A stretch of DNA of 52,733 nt from an uncultured Clostridia bacterium (GCA_934632155.1 CAKTXZ010000017.1:1-52733), one strand, 5' to 3'; counted from the first letter of the stretch, positions 8,436 through 16,813 are shown. Program-made: numbers and translations. Notes: a model not told the origin generated them from the sequence alone.

Positions 8436-9629
8436 ATGAACATGAACAAAAAGACCATTGAAGACGTCAACGTAAACGGCAAGCGGGTTTTGGTGCGCGT
8501 GGATTTCAACGTCCCCATGGATGAGAACAAGAAGATTACCGACGAAAACCGCATTCTGGGCGCGCTGCCTACGATTCGCTATCTGGTCGAGCATCAGGCG
8601 AAGGTCGTCCTGTGCAGCCATATGGGCCGTCCCAAGGGCGAATTCAATATGAAGTATTCCCTCGCGCCCGTGGCCGTGCGCCTTTCTCAGCTGCTGGGTC
8701 AGGAAGTGAAGATGTGCAAGGACGTCATCGGCGAGGACGCCGAAAAGACCGTCGCTTCCCTCAAGGAGGGCGAGGTTTGCCTGCTGGAGAACCTGCGCTT
8801 CCATAAGGAAGAAGAAAAGAACGACCCTGAGTTTGCCAGGAAGCTGGCCGCCTTTGGCGAAATTTATGTCAACGACGCGTTCGGCACCGCGCATCGCGCC
8901 CATGCCTCCACCGAGGGCGTGACGCATTATCTGCCCTCCGTGTGCGGCTTCCTGATTGAAAAGGAGCTGCGCATCATGGGCGGCGCGCTGGAAAACCCCG
9001 AGCGTCCCTTCCTTGCGATTCTGGGCGGCGCGAAGGTTTCCGATAAAATCGGCGTAATCAACAACCTGCTGGAAAAGGTCGACGTGCTTATCATCGGCGG
9101 CGGCATGGCCTACACCTTCCAGAAGGCGATGGGCGGCCACATCGGCAATTCCCTGTGCGAGGATGATAAGCTGGATCTGGCCAAGGAGCTGCTCGCCCGC
9201 GCGGCGTACAAGGGCAAGCGCATCGTGCTGCCCGTGGACAACGAGGCCGGCAATTCCTTCAGCAACGACTGCCTGCACATCACCGTGCATTCTCAGGAAA
9301 TTCCCGACGGCTTCGAGGGCATGGATATCGGCCCGGTTACGCGCGAAATGTTCGTCAATGAGGTCAAGCGCGCCCGCACCATCATCTGGAACGGCCCGAT
9401 GGGCGTGTCCGAATTCCCCGTCTTCGCCGAGGGCACCCGCGCCGTGGCGCAGGCCGTGGCGGAGAACCCCGGCATCACCATCATCGGCGGCGGCGACAGC
9501 GCGGCTGCGATTCAGAAGCTGGGCTTTGCCGATAAGGTGACCCACGTTTCCACCGGCGGCGGCGCGTCCCTCGAGTTCCTCGAAGGCATCGAGCTGCCCG
9601 GCATCGCCGCTCTGGACGACAAAGAATAA
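8436..9629 (+). CDS. pgk: Phosphoglycerate kinase
   Basis: 397 residues, full length. The enzyme transfers phosphate from 1,3-bisphosphoglycerate to ADP in glycolysis (cytoplasm). Family hallmarks are VNGKRVLVRVDFNVPMD at the N-terminus, CSHMGRPKG, the VCLLENLRFH segment, ILGGAKVSDKI, and the C-terminal nucleotide-binding GGGDSAAA and VSTGGGASLEFLEG. ATG 8436 is chosen because AAAGGAG ends eight bases upstream; a GTG at 8427 overlaps that site. It lies 80 bases after cggR and 53 before tpiA, and is probably controlled by CggR. Confidence 0.97.
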   Translation: MNMNKKTIEDVNVNGKRVLVRVDFNVPMDENKKITDENRILGALPTIRYLVEHQAKVVLCSHMGRPKGEFNMKYSLAPVAVRLSQLLGQEVKMCKDVIGEDAEKTVASLKEGEVCLLENLRFHKEEEKNDPEFARKLAAFGEIYVNDAFGTAHRAHASTEGVTHYLPSVCGFLIEKELRIMGGALENPERPFLAILGGAKVSDKIGVINNLLEKVDVLIIGGGMAYTFQKAMGGHIGNSLCEDDKLDLAKELLARAAYKGKRIVLPVDNEAGNSFSNDCLHITVHSQEIPDGFEGMDIGPVTREMFVNEVKRARTIIWNGPMGVSEFPVFAEGTRAVAQAVAENPGITIIGGGDSAAAIQKLGFADKVTHVSTGGGASLEFLEGIELPGIAALDDKE

Positions 9630-9682
9630 AGCGTCCGGCGGAATAACGGAACGAAAGTCACATCAAAGGGAGGCCTTTCAAA

Positions 9683-10435
9683 ATGCGTAAGCCGATTATT
9701 GCCGGCAACTGGAAAATGAACAAAACGCCCGCCGAGGCCAAGGCGCTGGTGAACGAGCTCAAGCCGCTGGTGGCGGATGCGAACGCGACGGTGGTCGTGT
9801 GCGTGCCGTATGTCGATCTTTGCCCCGTGCTTAAGGCGACGGAGGGCACGAACATCCATGTGGGCGCGCAGAACGTGCACTTTAAGGAATCCGGCGCGTA
9901 CACGGGCGAAATTTCTGCGGCGATGCTTCGGGAAATGGGCGTGGAATACGTCATCATCGGCCACAGCGAACGCCGCCAGTACTTCGGCGAGACGGACGCG
10001 ACGGTTAACCTGCGGACGCTGGCGGCCGTGAAGGCCGGGCTGAAGCCCATCATCTGCGTGGGTGAGCGCAAGGAAGAGCGGGAAGCGGGCTATACCGACG
10101 CGCTGGTGGAATACCAGACGCTCATCGCGCTCAACGGCCTGACGGCGGAGGAAGTGGCGCAGGTTGTGATCGCCTATGAGCCGGTATGGGCCATTGGCAC
10201 CGGCCTGACGGCGACCGACGAGCAGGCGAACGAAACCATCGGCGTGATTCGCGCCGCGATTGCCAGAAAGTACGGCCAGCCCGTTGCGGACGCTGTGCGT
10301 ATCCAGTACGGCGGCAGCATGAACCCCAAGAATGTCAAGGGGCTTATGGCGCAGCCGGAAATCGACGGCGGCCTCATCGGCGGCGCGTCCCTCAAGGCGC
10401 CTGACTTTTCGCTGGTTGTGAATTACGATAAATGA
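9683..10435 (+). CDS. tpiA: Triosephosphate isomerase
   Basis: 250 residues, the normal length. It interconverts dihydroxyacetone phosphate and glyceraldehyde 3-phosphate. Visible catalytic elements are the N-terminal AGNWKMN (substrate lysine), IIGHSERR (catalytic histidine), AYEPVWAIGTG (catalytic glutamate and loop 6) and QYGGSMNP near the C-terminus. GGGAGG precedes the ATG. It is the last gene of the cggR-pgk-tpiA operon; two candidate terminators follow at 10463-10499 and 10554-10610. Confidence 0.98.
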   Translation: MRKPIIAGNWKMNKTPAEAKALVNELKPLVADANATVVVCVPYVDLCPVLKATEGTNIHVGAQNVHFKESGAYTGEISAAMLREMGVEYVIIGHSERRQYFGETDATVNLRTLAAVKAGLKPIICVGERKEEREAGYTDALVEYQTLIALNGLTAEEVAQVVIAYEPVWAIGTGLTATDEQANETIGVIRAAIARKYGQPVADAVRIQYGGSMNPKNVKGLMAQPEIDGGLIGGASLKAPDFSLVVNYDK

Positions 10436-10462
10436 CGCGGCGTAACGGGCGGATTCCTGCCG

Positions 10463-10499
10463 CGCCTTGCCCCTGAGCGGCGGGGCGCGCAGGCGTTTT
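10463..10499 (+). terminator. Possible terminator after tpiA
   Basis: CGCCT-T-GCCCC (10463-10473) pairs with GGGGC-GCGC-AGGCG (10482-10495) around an eight-base loop, followed by TTTT. The stem is interrupted and the T-run short, so it is weaker than the hairpin at 10554. Confidence 0.4.
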
Positions 10500-10553
10500 G
10501 CTCCCGCGTCTATTCGGAACCCCGATAGGCGGAACAAATTGAATTCCCAAAAC

Positions 10554-10610
10554 GAACGCTTCGATACCGTGGCGATTGACTGCGGCTCGAAGCGTTCATT
10601 TTTTGATTTT
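10554..10610 (+). terminator. Rho-independent terminator for the glycolytic operon
   Basis: An 11-bp perfect stem (GAACGCTTCGA at 10554-10564, TCGAAGCGTTC at 10587-10597), 22-base loop, then ATTTTTTGATTTT. The upstream side (GTTTTGGG on the minus strand) may also let it act on transcripts from the mrp side. The remainder of 10436-10775 holds only this hairpin, the one before it and one at 10665. Confidence 0.8.
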
Positions 10611-10664
10611 CCTTGTCCCTTGCGCGCCGGGCGATGGGCACGAAAGCAGCCTGCCGGAAGCAGA

Positions 10665-10703
10665 AAGGGAAGCGAGCCCTGCCAAGCAAGGAACGCTTCC
10701 CTT
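10665..10703 (-). terminator. Hairpin, possible terminator after mrp
   Basis: AAGGGAAGCG (10665-10674) and CGCTTCCCTT (10694-10703) form a 10-bp perfect stem. On the minus strand it lies downstream of the mrp stop and is followed by TCTGCTTCC, only weakly T-rich, so termination is uncertain. Confidence 0.4.
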
Positions 10704-10775
10704 CCAAAGGATGTTTATCCGGCTTTCAGGTGGCATGCGGCGATGCGCGAAGCGCGTTTCAGACAGAAAGCCGTT

Positions 10776-11594
10776 TTATTTCAGAATTTCCTGGATGGCC
10801 TCGTCCAGCCAATCACCCTCGAACAGCTCGATCAGCCCCGCGTCGCAGGCGGCGGCGAGCTTATGGTTGATAGGCAGCTTGGCCAGCGCCTTGACGTTAA
10901 AGCGCTCGGCAATTTCGTCCACATGGCTTTCGCCGAAAACCTCCACATGCTTTCCGCAATCGGGGCAAACGGCGTAGCTCATGTTTTCCACCAGTCCGAG
11001 CACGGGAACATTCATCATGCCCGCCATGTTCATGGCCTTTTCTACAATCATGCCGACCAGCTGCTGCGGCGTAGTGACCATGATTGCGCCGTCCACGGGA
11101 ATGCTCTGGAACACTGTCAGGGGCACGTCGCCCGTTCCCGGCGGCATATCGATGAACATGATGTCCAGATCGCCCCAGAGCACGTCCGTCCAGAACTGCT
11201 TGACCGTGCCGGCGATGACCGGGCCGCGCCAGACGACGGGCGTGGTTTCCTGCTCCAGCAGCAGGTTGATGCTCATCAGCTTAATGCCCGTGCGGCTTTC
11301 GACGGGCAGGATGCCTTCGTCGTTGCCCATGGCCATTTCCTTGACGCCGAAGGCCTTGGGAATGGAGGGGCCGGTAACGTCGGCGTCCAGAATGGCGGTT
11401 TTATAGCCCGCGCGCTGCGCCAGCACCGCCAGCAGCGCCGTCACCATGGATTTGCCTACGCCGCCCTTGCCGCTCATGACGGCGACGACTTTTTTGACGG
11501 TTGTTCCCGCATGGGGCTTTTCCAGCAGGCTTTCCTTTTCCCGGCTGGGACAGCTCGCGCCGCAGGAGGAACAATCGTGCGTGCATTCGCTCAT
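10776..11594 (-). CDS. mrp: Mrp/NBP35-type Fe-S cluster carrier ATPase
   Basis: 272 residues. P-loop ATPase of the Mrp/ApbC/NBP35 group, which binds and transfers Fe-S clusters in the cytoplasm. The deviant Walker A is MSGKGGVGKS at about 40-49, followed by AILDADVTGPSIPK and FIDMPPGTGDVPLT. The C-terminal CPDCGK pair gives the CxxC used for cluster binding. An N-terminal C4-x3-C8-x2-C11-x3-C15 cluster resembles the extra N-terminal cluster site of NBP35-type proteins. AAGG lies about ten bases before the ATG. It is alone on this strand, except for the peptidase gene 115 bases upstream. Confidence 0.93.
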   Translation of the reverse strand: MSECTHDCSSCGASCPSREKESLLEKPHAGTTVKKVVAVMSGKGGVGKSMVTALLAVLAQRAGYKTAILDADVTGPSIPKAFGVKEMAMGNDEGILPVESRTGIKLMSINLLLEQETTPVVWRGPVIAGTVKQFWTDVLWGDLDIMFIDMPPGTGDVPLTVFQSIPVDGAIMVTTPQQLVGMIVEKAMNMAGMMNVPVLGLVENMSYAVCPDCGKHVEVFGESHVDEIAERFNVKALAKLPINHKLAAACDAGLIELFEGDWLDEAIQEILK

Positions 11595-11708
11595 TTTCCG
11601 GAATCCTTCTTTCCATTATGTTATGCTGAAAGTTTTACTTGGCGAAAGCGCCGAATAGTAGCATTCTCCACCGGACGGGAAAAGCCCTGCCGGACGGGGA
11701 AATTTTCA

Positions 11709-12386
11709 TCAGTCGCGGCGGCGGGACAGGGCCAGCAGCCGTAGAAGCTGCATCATCGCCGAGACGAAGGAGGCGACGTACGTCAGCGCAGCGGCGGTCA
11801 GCACGCTCTTTGCGCCCTTTTCCTCCTCCGCCGTCAGGTATCCGCTGCCGCTGAGCATGGCCATGGCGCGGCGGCTGGCGTCAATCTCCACCGGCAGGGT
11901 AATCAGCGTAAAGAGCACGACCGCGGCAAAGAGAATGATGCCCGCCGTCATCAGCGGCTCCCACGAGAAAATCAGCCCCGCCAGAAAAATCGGCCAGGAC
12001 AGGCTGGAGCCGATGTTGACTACCGGAACCAGCGCCGTGCGCAGCGATAGGAAGGGATAATGCTGCTGCTTTTGCAGCGCGTGCCCCGCCTCGTGCGCGG
12101 CGATGCCCAGCGCGGCTACGCTGGTGGAACGATACACGCCCTGCGACAGGCGCAGCGTGTCGGTTCGCGGGTCGAAATGGTCGGTCAATTCGCCCGCCGT
12201 TTCCGTAACGGTAATCTGCTCCGCGCCGTTTTGGCGCAGCAGCCGGCGCACCGCTTCATGCGCGGGCAGGCCGGCGCGCGTGGGCACGCGGCTGTATTTG
12301 GCATAAGCGCTTTTCACCCGCATCTGCGCCCAAAGCCCCAGCAGCAGGCCGGGCAGCATAAAAAGAATGGTAATATCATAGAGCAT
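11709..12386 (-). CDS. Membrane zinc metallopeptidase, YugP-like
   Basis: 225 residues. It starts with a membrane helix (ITILFMLPGLLLGLWAQM), followed by a soluble stretch with ARHEAGH-type zinc site: AAHEAGHALQ at about residue 113, HExxH with a glutamate catalytic residue. Two or three more membrane helices follow, then PVEIDASRRAM, a conserved segment of the YugP/DUF2268-like neutral zinc metallopeptidase family. The catalytic domain is likely on the membrane face; the substrate is unknown. The open frame continues 14 codons upstream, but ATG 12386 follows GGGAGGGAG, so it is taken as the start. Codon use matches its neighbours. Confidence 0.88.
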   Translation of the reverse strand: MLYDITILFMLPGLLLGLWAQMRVKSAYAKYSRVPTRAGLPAHEAVRRLLRQNGAEQITVTETAGELTDHFDPRTDTLRLSQGVYRSTSVAALGIAAHEAGHALQKQQHYPFLSLRTALVPVVNIGSSLSWPIFLAGLIFSWEPLMTAGIILFAAVVLFTLITLPVEIDASRRAMAMLSGSGYLTAEEEKGAKSVLTAAALTYVASFVSAMMQLLRLLALSRRRD

Positions 12387-12643
12387 TCGAAAATCTCCCT
12401 CCCCGCGGCGTGGTTTCAGTTTCATCATAGCACCCCTGTCAAGACCGGCGCGAAGGGCCGGCCGCGGCTCCGCCCTTCCTCCTTAAGATACCACAGAATT
12501 GTGAAAATACTATGTCGGCTGCGTGACAGAAGAAAAATTTTACCGCGTTTCGCGGCGCGCCTTTGGAAAGCGACGGCCGCCGTGCGAAATGAACGGTTTT
12601 TGTCGCATATGGAAGAAAATGCCGCCCGTTTTTCTTCGCCGCG

Positions 12644-12672
12644 TTGACATGGGAGGAGCGGAGGACTATAAT
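12644..12672 (+). promoter_or_regulatory. Full-consensus sigma-A promoter
   Basis: TTGACA (12644-12649), 17-base spacer, TATAAT (12667-12672): no deviation from consensus. It lies about 50 bases before the small HTH gene at 12721. The rest of 12429-12720 shows nothing else recognisable. Confidence 0.88.
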
Positions 12673-12720
12673 AAATGCGAAAAACGCGAACATAAGTTTG
12701 CATTAAGGGAGGGAGAACGG

Positions 12721-12939
12721 ATGACGACGGCGTGTCTGTACAGGCGATTGGCGGTGGAGATGTACCTGCGGGGATACGACCTGCGCAAGCTTTCCGACAG
12801 CACAGGCATGGAGGCGTACGCCCTGCGCAGGCGGCTGCGCGGGGAGGTGTCGATGAAGCTGAGCGAGGCGGTGGCTATTCGGCGGGCGCTGGGCACGAGC
12901 GTGCCGCTGGAGGAGCTTTTTGAAAGGAGCGAAGCGTGA
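12721..12939 (+). CDS. Small XRE-like helix-turn-helix protein
   Basis: 72 residues. The helix-turn-helix is readable as RGYDLRKLSDSTGMEAYALR followed by RLRGEVSMKLSEAVAIRRAL, the pattern of small phage Cro/repressor-type XRE proteins. No other domain is present. The open frame extends upstream to 12523, but ATG 12721 sits after GGGAGGG and downstream of the full-consensus promoter. Its stop overlaps the GTG start of the next gene in a GTGA arrangement, so the two are translationally coupled. It probably binds DNA, perhaps its own promoter region. No phage structural genes lie nearby. Confidence 0.75.
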   Translation: MTTACLYRRLAVEMYLRGYDLRKLSDSTGMEAYALRRRLRGEVSMKLSEAVAIRRALGTSVPLEELFERSEA

Positions 12940-13427
12940 GCACGGACTGGGAGGCGGCGCTGGAGCGTGCGAAAACGCCCGCGGCGCTGCAGGCTGCGCG
13001 CGATTATCTGGACAGCGCGCGCTGGCTGGAGGGCGAAACGGCGATTCTGCAAGCGCGGCTGGAGGCGGCGCGCCGCCGCGGCGCGCAGGTGGCCTCGTGC
13101 ATGCGGGATGGGGAAGGGGCCGCCGGTATCGCGAATGAAACGGCGGCGCTGGAGCGCGCGATTCTGGACGGCTATCGCGCGCAGACGGCGCGGCAGCGGC
13201 AATTGCATGCGATCATTGCGCGGGTGCCGGACGCGCGGCAGCGGCAGGTGCTGACGCTGCGCTATCTGGAGGGGCTGCCGTTTTTTCGCATCGCCATGCG
13301 CCTGCATTACGATGAGCGGCAGGTGTACCGGTATCATCAGCGCGGCGTGGCGTATGTCGCCGCCGTGATGGCGGCGGCGGAAATCGGCGCGCCCGAGGCA
13401 GGAGAAGGCGCGCCGTGCGGCGAATGA
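12936..13427 (+). CDS. ArpU/DUF1492-like phage transcription regulator
   Basis: 163 residues. The N-terminal half is a helical, coiled-coil-like segment with many Ala, Arg and Glu. The C-terminal part (RQVLTLRYLEGLPFFRIAMR, then YDERQVYRYHQRG) looks like a sigma-70 region-4-type helix-turn-helix of the ArpU/DUF1492 phage late-regulator group. The GTG start overlaps the stop of the preceding HTH gene by four bases, with AAAGGAG upstream. The MBL-fold gene starts 31 bases after its stop, so all three may share one transcript. It is either a prophage remnant or a domesticated regulator pair. Confidence 0.72.
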   Translation: MSTDWEAALERAKTPAALQAARDYLDSARWLEGETAILQARLEAARRRGAQVASCMRDGEGAAGIANETAALERAILDGYRAQTARQRQLHAIIARVPDARQRQVLTLRYLEGLPFFRIAMRLHYDERQVYRYHQRGVAYVAAVMAAAEIGAPEAGEGAPCGE

Positions 13428-13458
13428 GCATGCATCATTCTGCCTTGGAGGACATGCC

Positions 13459-14256
13459 ATGAATGCCGAGCATCGTGTAACCGTGACCGCGCTGGGGCAG
13501 TGCGGCTTTTTGCTGGCGGGCGGCGCGCGCGTGGTGACCGACCCGTACCTTTCCGATTATGTCGACCGCACGTTCGCCTCTCCGCAGACGCCGTGGCGGC
13601 GGCTGTACCCCGCGCCGGTCACGCTTTCCGCGCTGTCGCCCGATCTGGTGCTCGTTTCGCACGCGCATGAGGATCATCTGGATCCCGATACGCTGGCGCC
13701 CTATTTTCGGGACGGCGGGAGGGCGACGCTGGCGCTGCCCGCGCCGGAGGCTTACCGCGCGCGGGCGCTCTTGGCCGGGCGGGTCGTGTCCGCGCGGGCG
13801 GAGGCGGCCTTTTCCTGCGCCGGCGCGACGGTTACGCCGCTGCCCTGCGCGCATACGCAATTGCACCTGGACGATCAGGGCCGCTTTTACGAGCTGAGCT
13901 ATCTCATTGATTTCGGCGGCGGGAACGTGATTTTCTTCGGCGGCGACATGAGCCTCTACGACGGCCTTGCCGCGCGCGTCCGGGCGGCGAAGCCCGCGCT
14001 TTTGCTGCTGCCCGCCAATGGGCGCGACGAAAGCCGCACGGCGCGGGGGATCGTCGGCAATATCACCGCCCGGGAGGCCGCCGCCTTCGCGCGGGAGGTT
14101 GACGCGCCATGGACGCCCATGCATCACGACCTTTACGATGTGAACCGCTGTGCGCCGGGCGAGCCGGAGCGCGAGAGCGCGCTGGCCGGAAGCGTGACGT
14201 ATCCTCTCACGCCCATGCAGTCGCTTACGCTGCAAAACGGCGCGGTGCGCGTCTGA
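13459..14256 (+). CDS. Metallo-beta-lactamase-fold hydrolase, UlaG-like
   Basis: 265 residues. The metal site LVSHAHEDHLD at about residue 65 is the HxHxDH signature. Further ligands are likely the histidines in CAHTQLHL, the aspartate in IFFGGDMSLYD, and those in WTPMHHDLYDVN. The overall layout resembles UlaG-type lactonases and related phosphoester hydrolases. No signal peptide is present, so it acts in the cytoplasm. The substrate is unknown; there are no ascorbate genes around it. It follows two phage-type regulators with a 31-base gap and GGAGG before the ATG, and a strong terminator overlaps its stop codon. Confidence 0.85.
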   Translation: MNAEHRVTVTALGQCGFLLAGGARVVTDPYLSDYVDRTFASPQTPWRRLYPAPVTLSALSPDLVLVSHAHEDHLDPDTLAPYFRDGGRATLALPAPEAYRARALLAGRVVSARAEAAFSCAGATVTPLPCAHTQLHLDDQGRFYELSYLIDFGGGNVIFFGGDMSLYDGLAARVRAAKPALLLLPANGRDESRTARGIVGNITAREAAAFAREVDAPWTPMHHDLYDVNRCAPGEPERESALAGSVTYPLTPMQSLTLQNGAVRV

Positions 14257-14290
14257 AAATGCAAGAGAGCGCCCGCACGCTTGCATTTTT
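14256..14290 (+). terminator. Rho-independent terminator after the MBL hydrolase
   Basis: AAAATGCAAG (14256-14265) and CTTGCATTTT (14280-14289) form a 10-bp perfect stem starting on the last base of the stop codon, ending in a run of five T. It separates this transcript from the importer operon. Confidence 0.8.
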
Positions 14291-14426
14291 GGGGACAGCC
14301 GAATGCGCCGCCCGCCAGCCGAACGCCGCGCCGCATTCCTGCGCGAAAGGATGCGCCGCGCCCCGCCGCCGCGCGGACGGGCAAATGCATATTCGGCATA
14401 AAAAAACAGCAAAAATGCAAACGAAC

Positions 14427-14454
14427 CCGCCGCGCCGCTTGACAGGCGCGGCGG
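14427..14454. repeat. 10-bp inverted repeat enclosing the importer -35 box
   Basis: CCGCCGCGCC (14427-14436) and GGCGCGGCGG (14445-14454) are perfectly inverted around GCTTGACA, so the TTGACA box lies exactly between the arms. It may be an operator for a dimeric repressor or activator. There is no T-run, so it is not a terminator. Confidence 0.55.
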
Positions 14455-14467
14455 ATTGCTTTATACT
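14439..14467 (+). promoter_or_regulatory. Sigma-A-type promoter for the peptide-type importer operon
   Basis: TTGACA (14439-14444), 17-base spacer, TATACT (14462-14467). It is 75 bases upstream of the binding-protein start, and its -35 box sits inside the inverted repeat at 14427-14454. Confidence 0.85.
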
Positions 14468-14541
14468 GCAAACGTATTTACCTTGAAGGGAAGGCATGAC
14501 GTTTTTCCTTGAAGGAAAAAAAGAAAGGCAGGGATTCTTTC

Positions 14542-16506
14542 ATGATGAAGAAACTGTTTGCTCTGCTGCTGGCTCTGTGCATGCTGCTCGGCTGCACTGC
14601 GCTGGCTGAAGAAGCGCCTGTGACGGAGGCGGAAAAGGTTGAAGTCAATACCGCTCACGAGTTGATTTACGGCGCCAGCACCGAGATCAACGGCGACTTT
14701 GCGCCCTCGGCCTGGTGGACCAACGGCGCTACCGACAAGCTGATTCGCGATCTGGTGCACGACTATCCCACCATCGCCACTGATCAGGGCGGCAACCTTG
14801 TTGAGAACAAGACCGTGCTCAAGAATCTGACGATTGAGGAGCAGGAGGACGGCTCCAAGATCTTCACCATGACCATCAACGAAGGTCTGGTGTACAACAA
14901 CGGCGATCCGATCACCGCCGCCGACTATGTCGGTTACATCGTGTTCCAGTGCAGCCCTGCCGCCAAGGATCTGGGCACCAGCTTCACCACCCATACCGCG
15001 GTCGAGGGCGCGCTGGATTATCGTGAAGGCAGAGCGAGCGAAATCAGCGGTGTTCGCATGCTGGACGACTATACCTTCTCCGTGCACATCCTGAAGGTGG
15101 GCACAGACGACACCACCCTGTTCCCCTACTTCTACGAGTTGTCCTACGCCGCCTACTCCCCGATCAGCATGAAGTACTGGTTCGGCGAGCAGGTCGTCGT
15201 GAAGGATGACGGCAAGGGCGCCTACGCCGTGGGCATGACCACCGACGAAATCAAGGCCAACGTGGAAAAGGCTCGCTACACCAGCGATCCCACCGTCGTT
15301 TCCTGCGGCCCCTACCAGTTCTATGAATACGATGCCAGTTCCAAGCAGGCGATTTTGGTCATCAATCCCAAATACGCCGGCAACTTCGAAGGCCAGAAGC
15401 CCTCGGTCGAAAAGATCACCATCGTCAAGGCTGAGGATGCTACCTGGGCCGACGCGATGAAGGTTGGCGCCTTCAACTTCTACGACACCATCACCTCGGG
15501 CAAGGACGTCAATGCCGCTCTGGACATGATGGAGGACGAGACCCTGACCGAAAAGCTGACCTACAACTACAAGTACGTGCAGTTCGACCGTGCCGGTTAT
15601 GGCGCCGTGTTCTTCCAGTGCGACTTTGGCCCGACTCAGTTCCCGGCCGTTCGTCAGGCGCTGGCCCACCTGCTGGATCGCACCGAGTTCGCCAACACCT
15701 TCTGCCAGGGCTGGGGCAGCGTTGTGAGTGTTCCCGCCGGCCCGGGTCTGTGGGAGTATCAGGATCGTGAGGAATGGCTGAACGAGAACCTCGACACCTA
15801 TCCCTACGACTACAGCAAGGCGGTCGCTCTGCTGGTCGAGGACGGCTGGGTCTACAACGCCGACGGCTCCGAGTGGACCGAGGGCAACATCCGCTACAAG
15901 AAGGTGACCGAGGAAGAAGCGGGCACCTATGCGGGCAACGTAACGCTGGCCGACGGCACCGTCCTGATGCCCCTGAGCATGGAATGGGCCTCCTCTGAGA
16001 ACAACCCCGTGTCCGAGCTGCTCAAGGTTATGCTGGCTGAGAATCCTGACGTCGCCAAGGCAGGCGTCAAGATCAACCAGAACGTGATGACGTTCTCCGA
16101 GCTGCTCAACTGGTACTATCGCGACAAAACCGTGGACACCAAGTACAGCGTGCCCACCTACACCATCTTCAATCTGGCCAACGGCTACAATGCGCCTTAT
16201 TCAGTGGCGTACGAGTACACCCTGGATCCGGAGCTTGTCGCGGCCGGCTGGAACAACAGCCACATCTACGACGAAGAGCTGGATAGGCTGTCCATGGACA
16301 TGGTGTACGGCCTGTCCTCCGATCAGGTGGAAGAGCATCTGGACATGTTCTGCAAGTTCATGATGCACTGGAACGAGCTCCTGCCCAGCATGCCGCTGTA
16401 CAGCAACGTCTACATCACCATGTATCCCGAATGGCTTGAGGACTATGAGCAGGATTCCTTCTGGAATTTCCAGCAGGCCATCCTGTACGCCAAGATCGCC
16501 GAATAA
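14542..16506 (+). CDS. ABC importer substrate-binding lipoprotein, family 5 (oligopeptide type)
   Basis: 654 residues, longer than the usual 520-560 of OppA/DppA-type proteins. The signal peptide MKKLFALLLALCMLLGC ends in a lipobox (LLGC, Cys 18), so it is probably a lipid-anchored receptor; an alternative signal-peptidase I site follows at ALA. Family 5 segments are GLVYNNGDPITAADYVGYIV, SCGPYQFYEYD, and FPAVRQALAHLLDRTEF. Peptide- or nickel-type substrates are typical, but the ligand cannot be read from sequence. Smooth C/T-ending codons suggest high expression. ATG 14542 and 14545 are both possible after AGGCAGGG. The permeases follow after a 307-base gap with unusual hairpins. Confidence 0.92.
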   Translation: MMKKLFALLLALCMLLGCTALAEEAPVTEAEKVEVNTAHELIYGASTEINGDFAPSAWWTNGATDKLIRDLVHDYPTIATDQGGNLVENKTVLKNLTIEEQEDGSKIFTMTINEGLVYNNGDPITAADYVGYIVFQCSPAAKDLGTSFTTHTAVEGALDYREGRASEISGVRMLDDYTFSVHILKVGTDDTTLFPYFYELSYAAYSPISMKYWFGEQVVVKDDGKGAYAVGMTTDEIKANVEKARYTSDPTVVSCGPYQFYEYDASSKQAILVINPKYAGNFEGQKPSVEKITIVKAEDATWADAMKVGAFNFYDTITSGKDVNAALDMMEDETLTEKLTYNYKYVQFDRAGYGAVFFQCDFGPTQFPAVRQALAHLLDRTEFANTFCQGWGSVVSVPAGPGLWEYQDREEWLNENLDTYPYDYSKAVALLVEDGWVYNADGSEWTEGNIRYKKVTEEEAGTYAGNVTLADGTVLMPLSMEWASSENNPVSELLKVMLAENPDVAKAGVKINQNVMTFSELLNWYYRDKTVDTKYSVPTYTIFNLANGYNAPYSVAYEYTLDPELVAAGWNNSHIYDEELDRLSMDMVYGLSSDQVEEHLDMFCKFMMHWNELLPSMPLYSNVYITMYPEWLEDYEQDSFWNFQQAILYAKIAE

Positions 16507-16628
16507 GCCCATGGAGCGTTCTTAGGACATGAAGCGAAGGGGGCGGGCAGTCTTACCGGCTGCCCGTCTCTTCCGTGCACACAATCACGAGCATGAAAGA
16601 CAACCAATGAAATTCTGCCGCAAGCACG

Positions 16629-16685
16629 GCAGAACAAAGGCTTTGCCCTTTCATTTTCATTGGGAGAGTAAGACCTTTGTTCTGC
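16629..16685 (+). promoter_or_regulatory. Long-range 12-bp inverted repeat in the oppA-oppB gap
   Basis: GCAGAACAAAGG (16629-16640) and CCTTTGTTCTGC (16674-16685) are perfectly complementary, 33 bases apart. The right arm overlaps the loop and left arm of the hairpin at 16670-16700, so only one of the two can form. The gap 16507-16813 also has a 7-bp CGGGCAG/CTGCCCG hairpin at about 16543-16567. Confidence 0.55.
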
Positions 16686-16700
16686 AGGAAGCGGTCTTTT
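16670..16700 (+). terminator. Terminator-like hairpin competing with the upstream repeat
   Basis: AAGACC (16670-16675) pairs with GGTCTT (16693-16698), followed by TTTCTGTTTTCTG. The stem is only six pairs with a 17-base loop. It could reduce read-through from the binding-protein gene to the permeases, a common way to make more receptor than transporter. Confidence 0.4.
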
Positions 16701-16813
16701 TCTGTTTTCTGTGCAGCTGCGGGCTGCGCGTCCGCCGCGTTCTCAATCACGGTTCGATTTCTCCCCGCACGATCAGAGCGGGTTGAAATATCAGCATCAG
16801 AGAGGATGATTTC

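Noticed and set aside
12429..12450. TTGACA and TATGAT boxes upstream of the zinc peptidase on the minus strand
   Set aside because: They are only seven bases apart, so they do not form one promoter.
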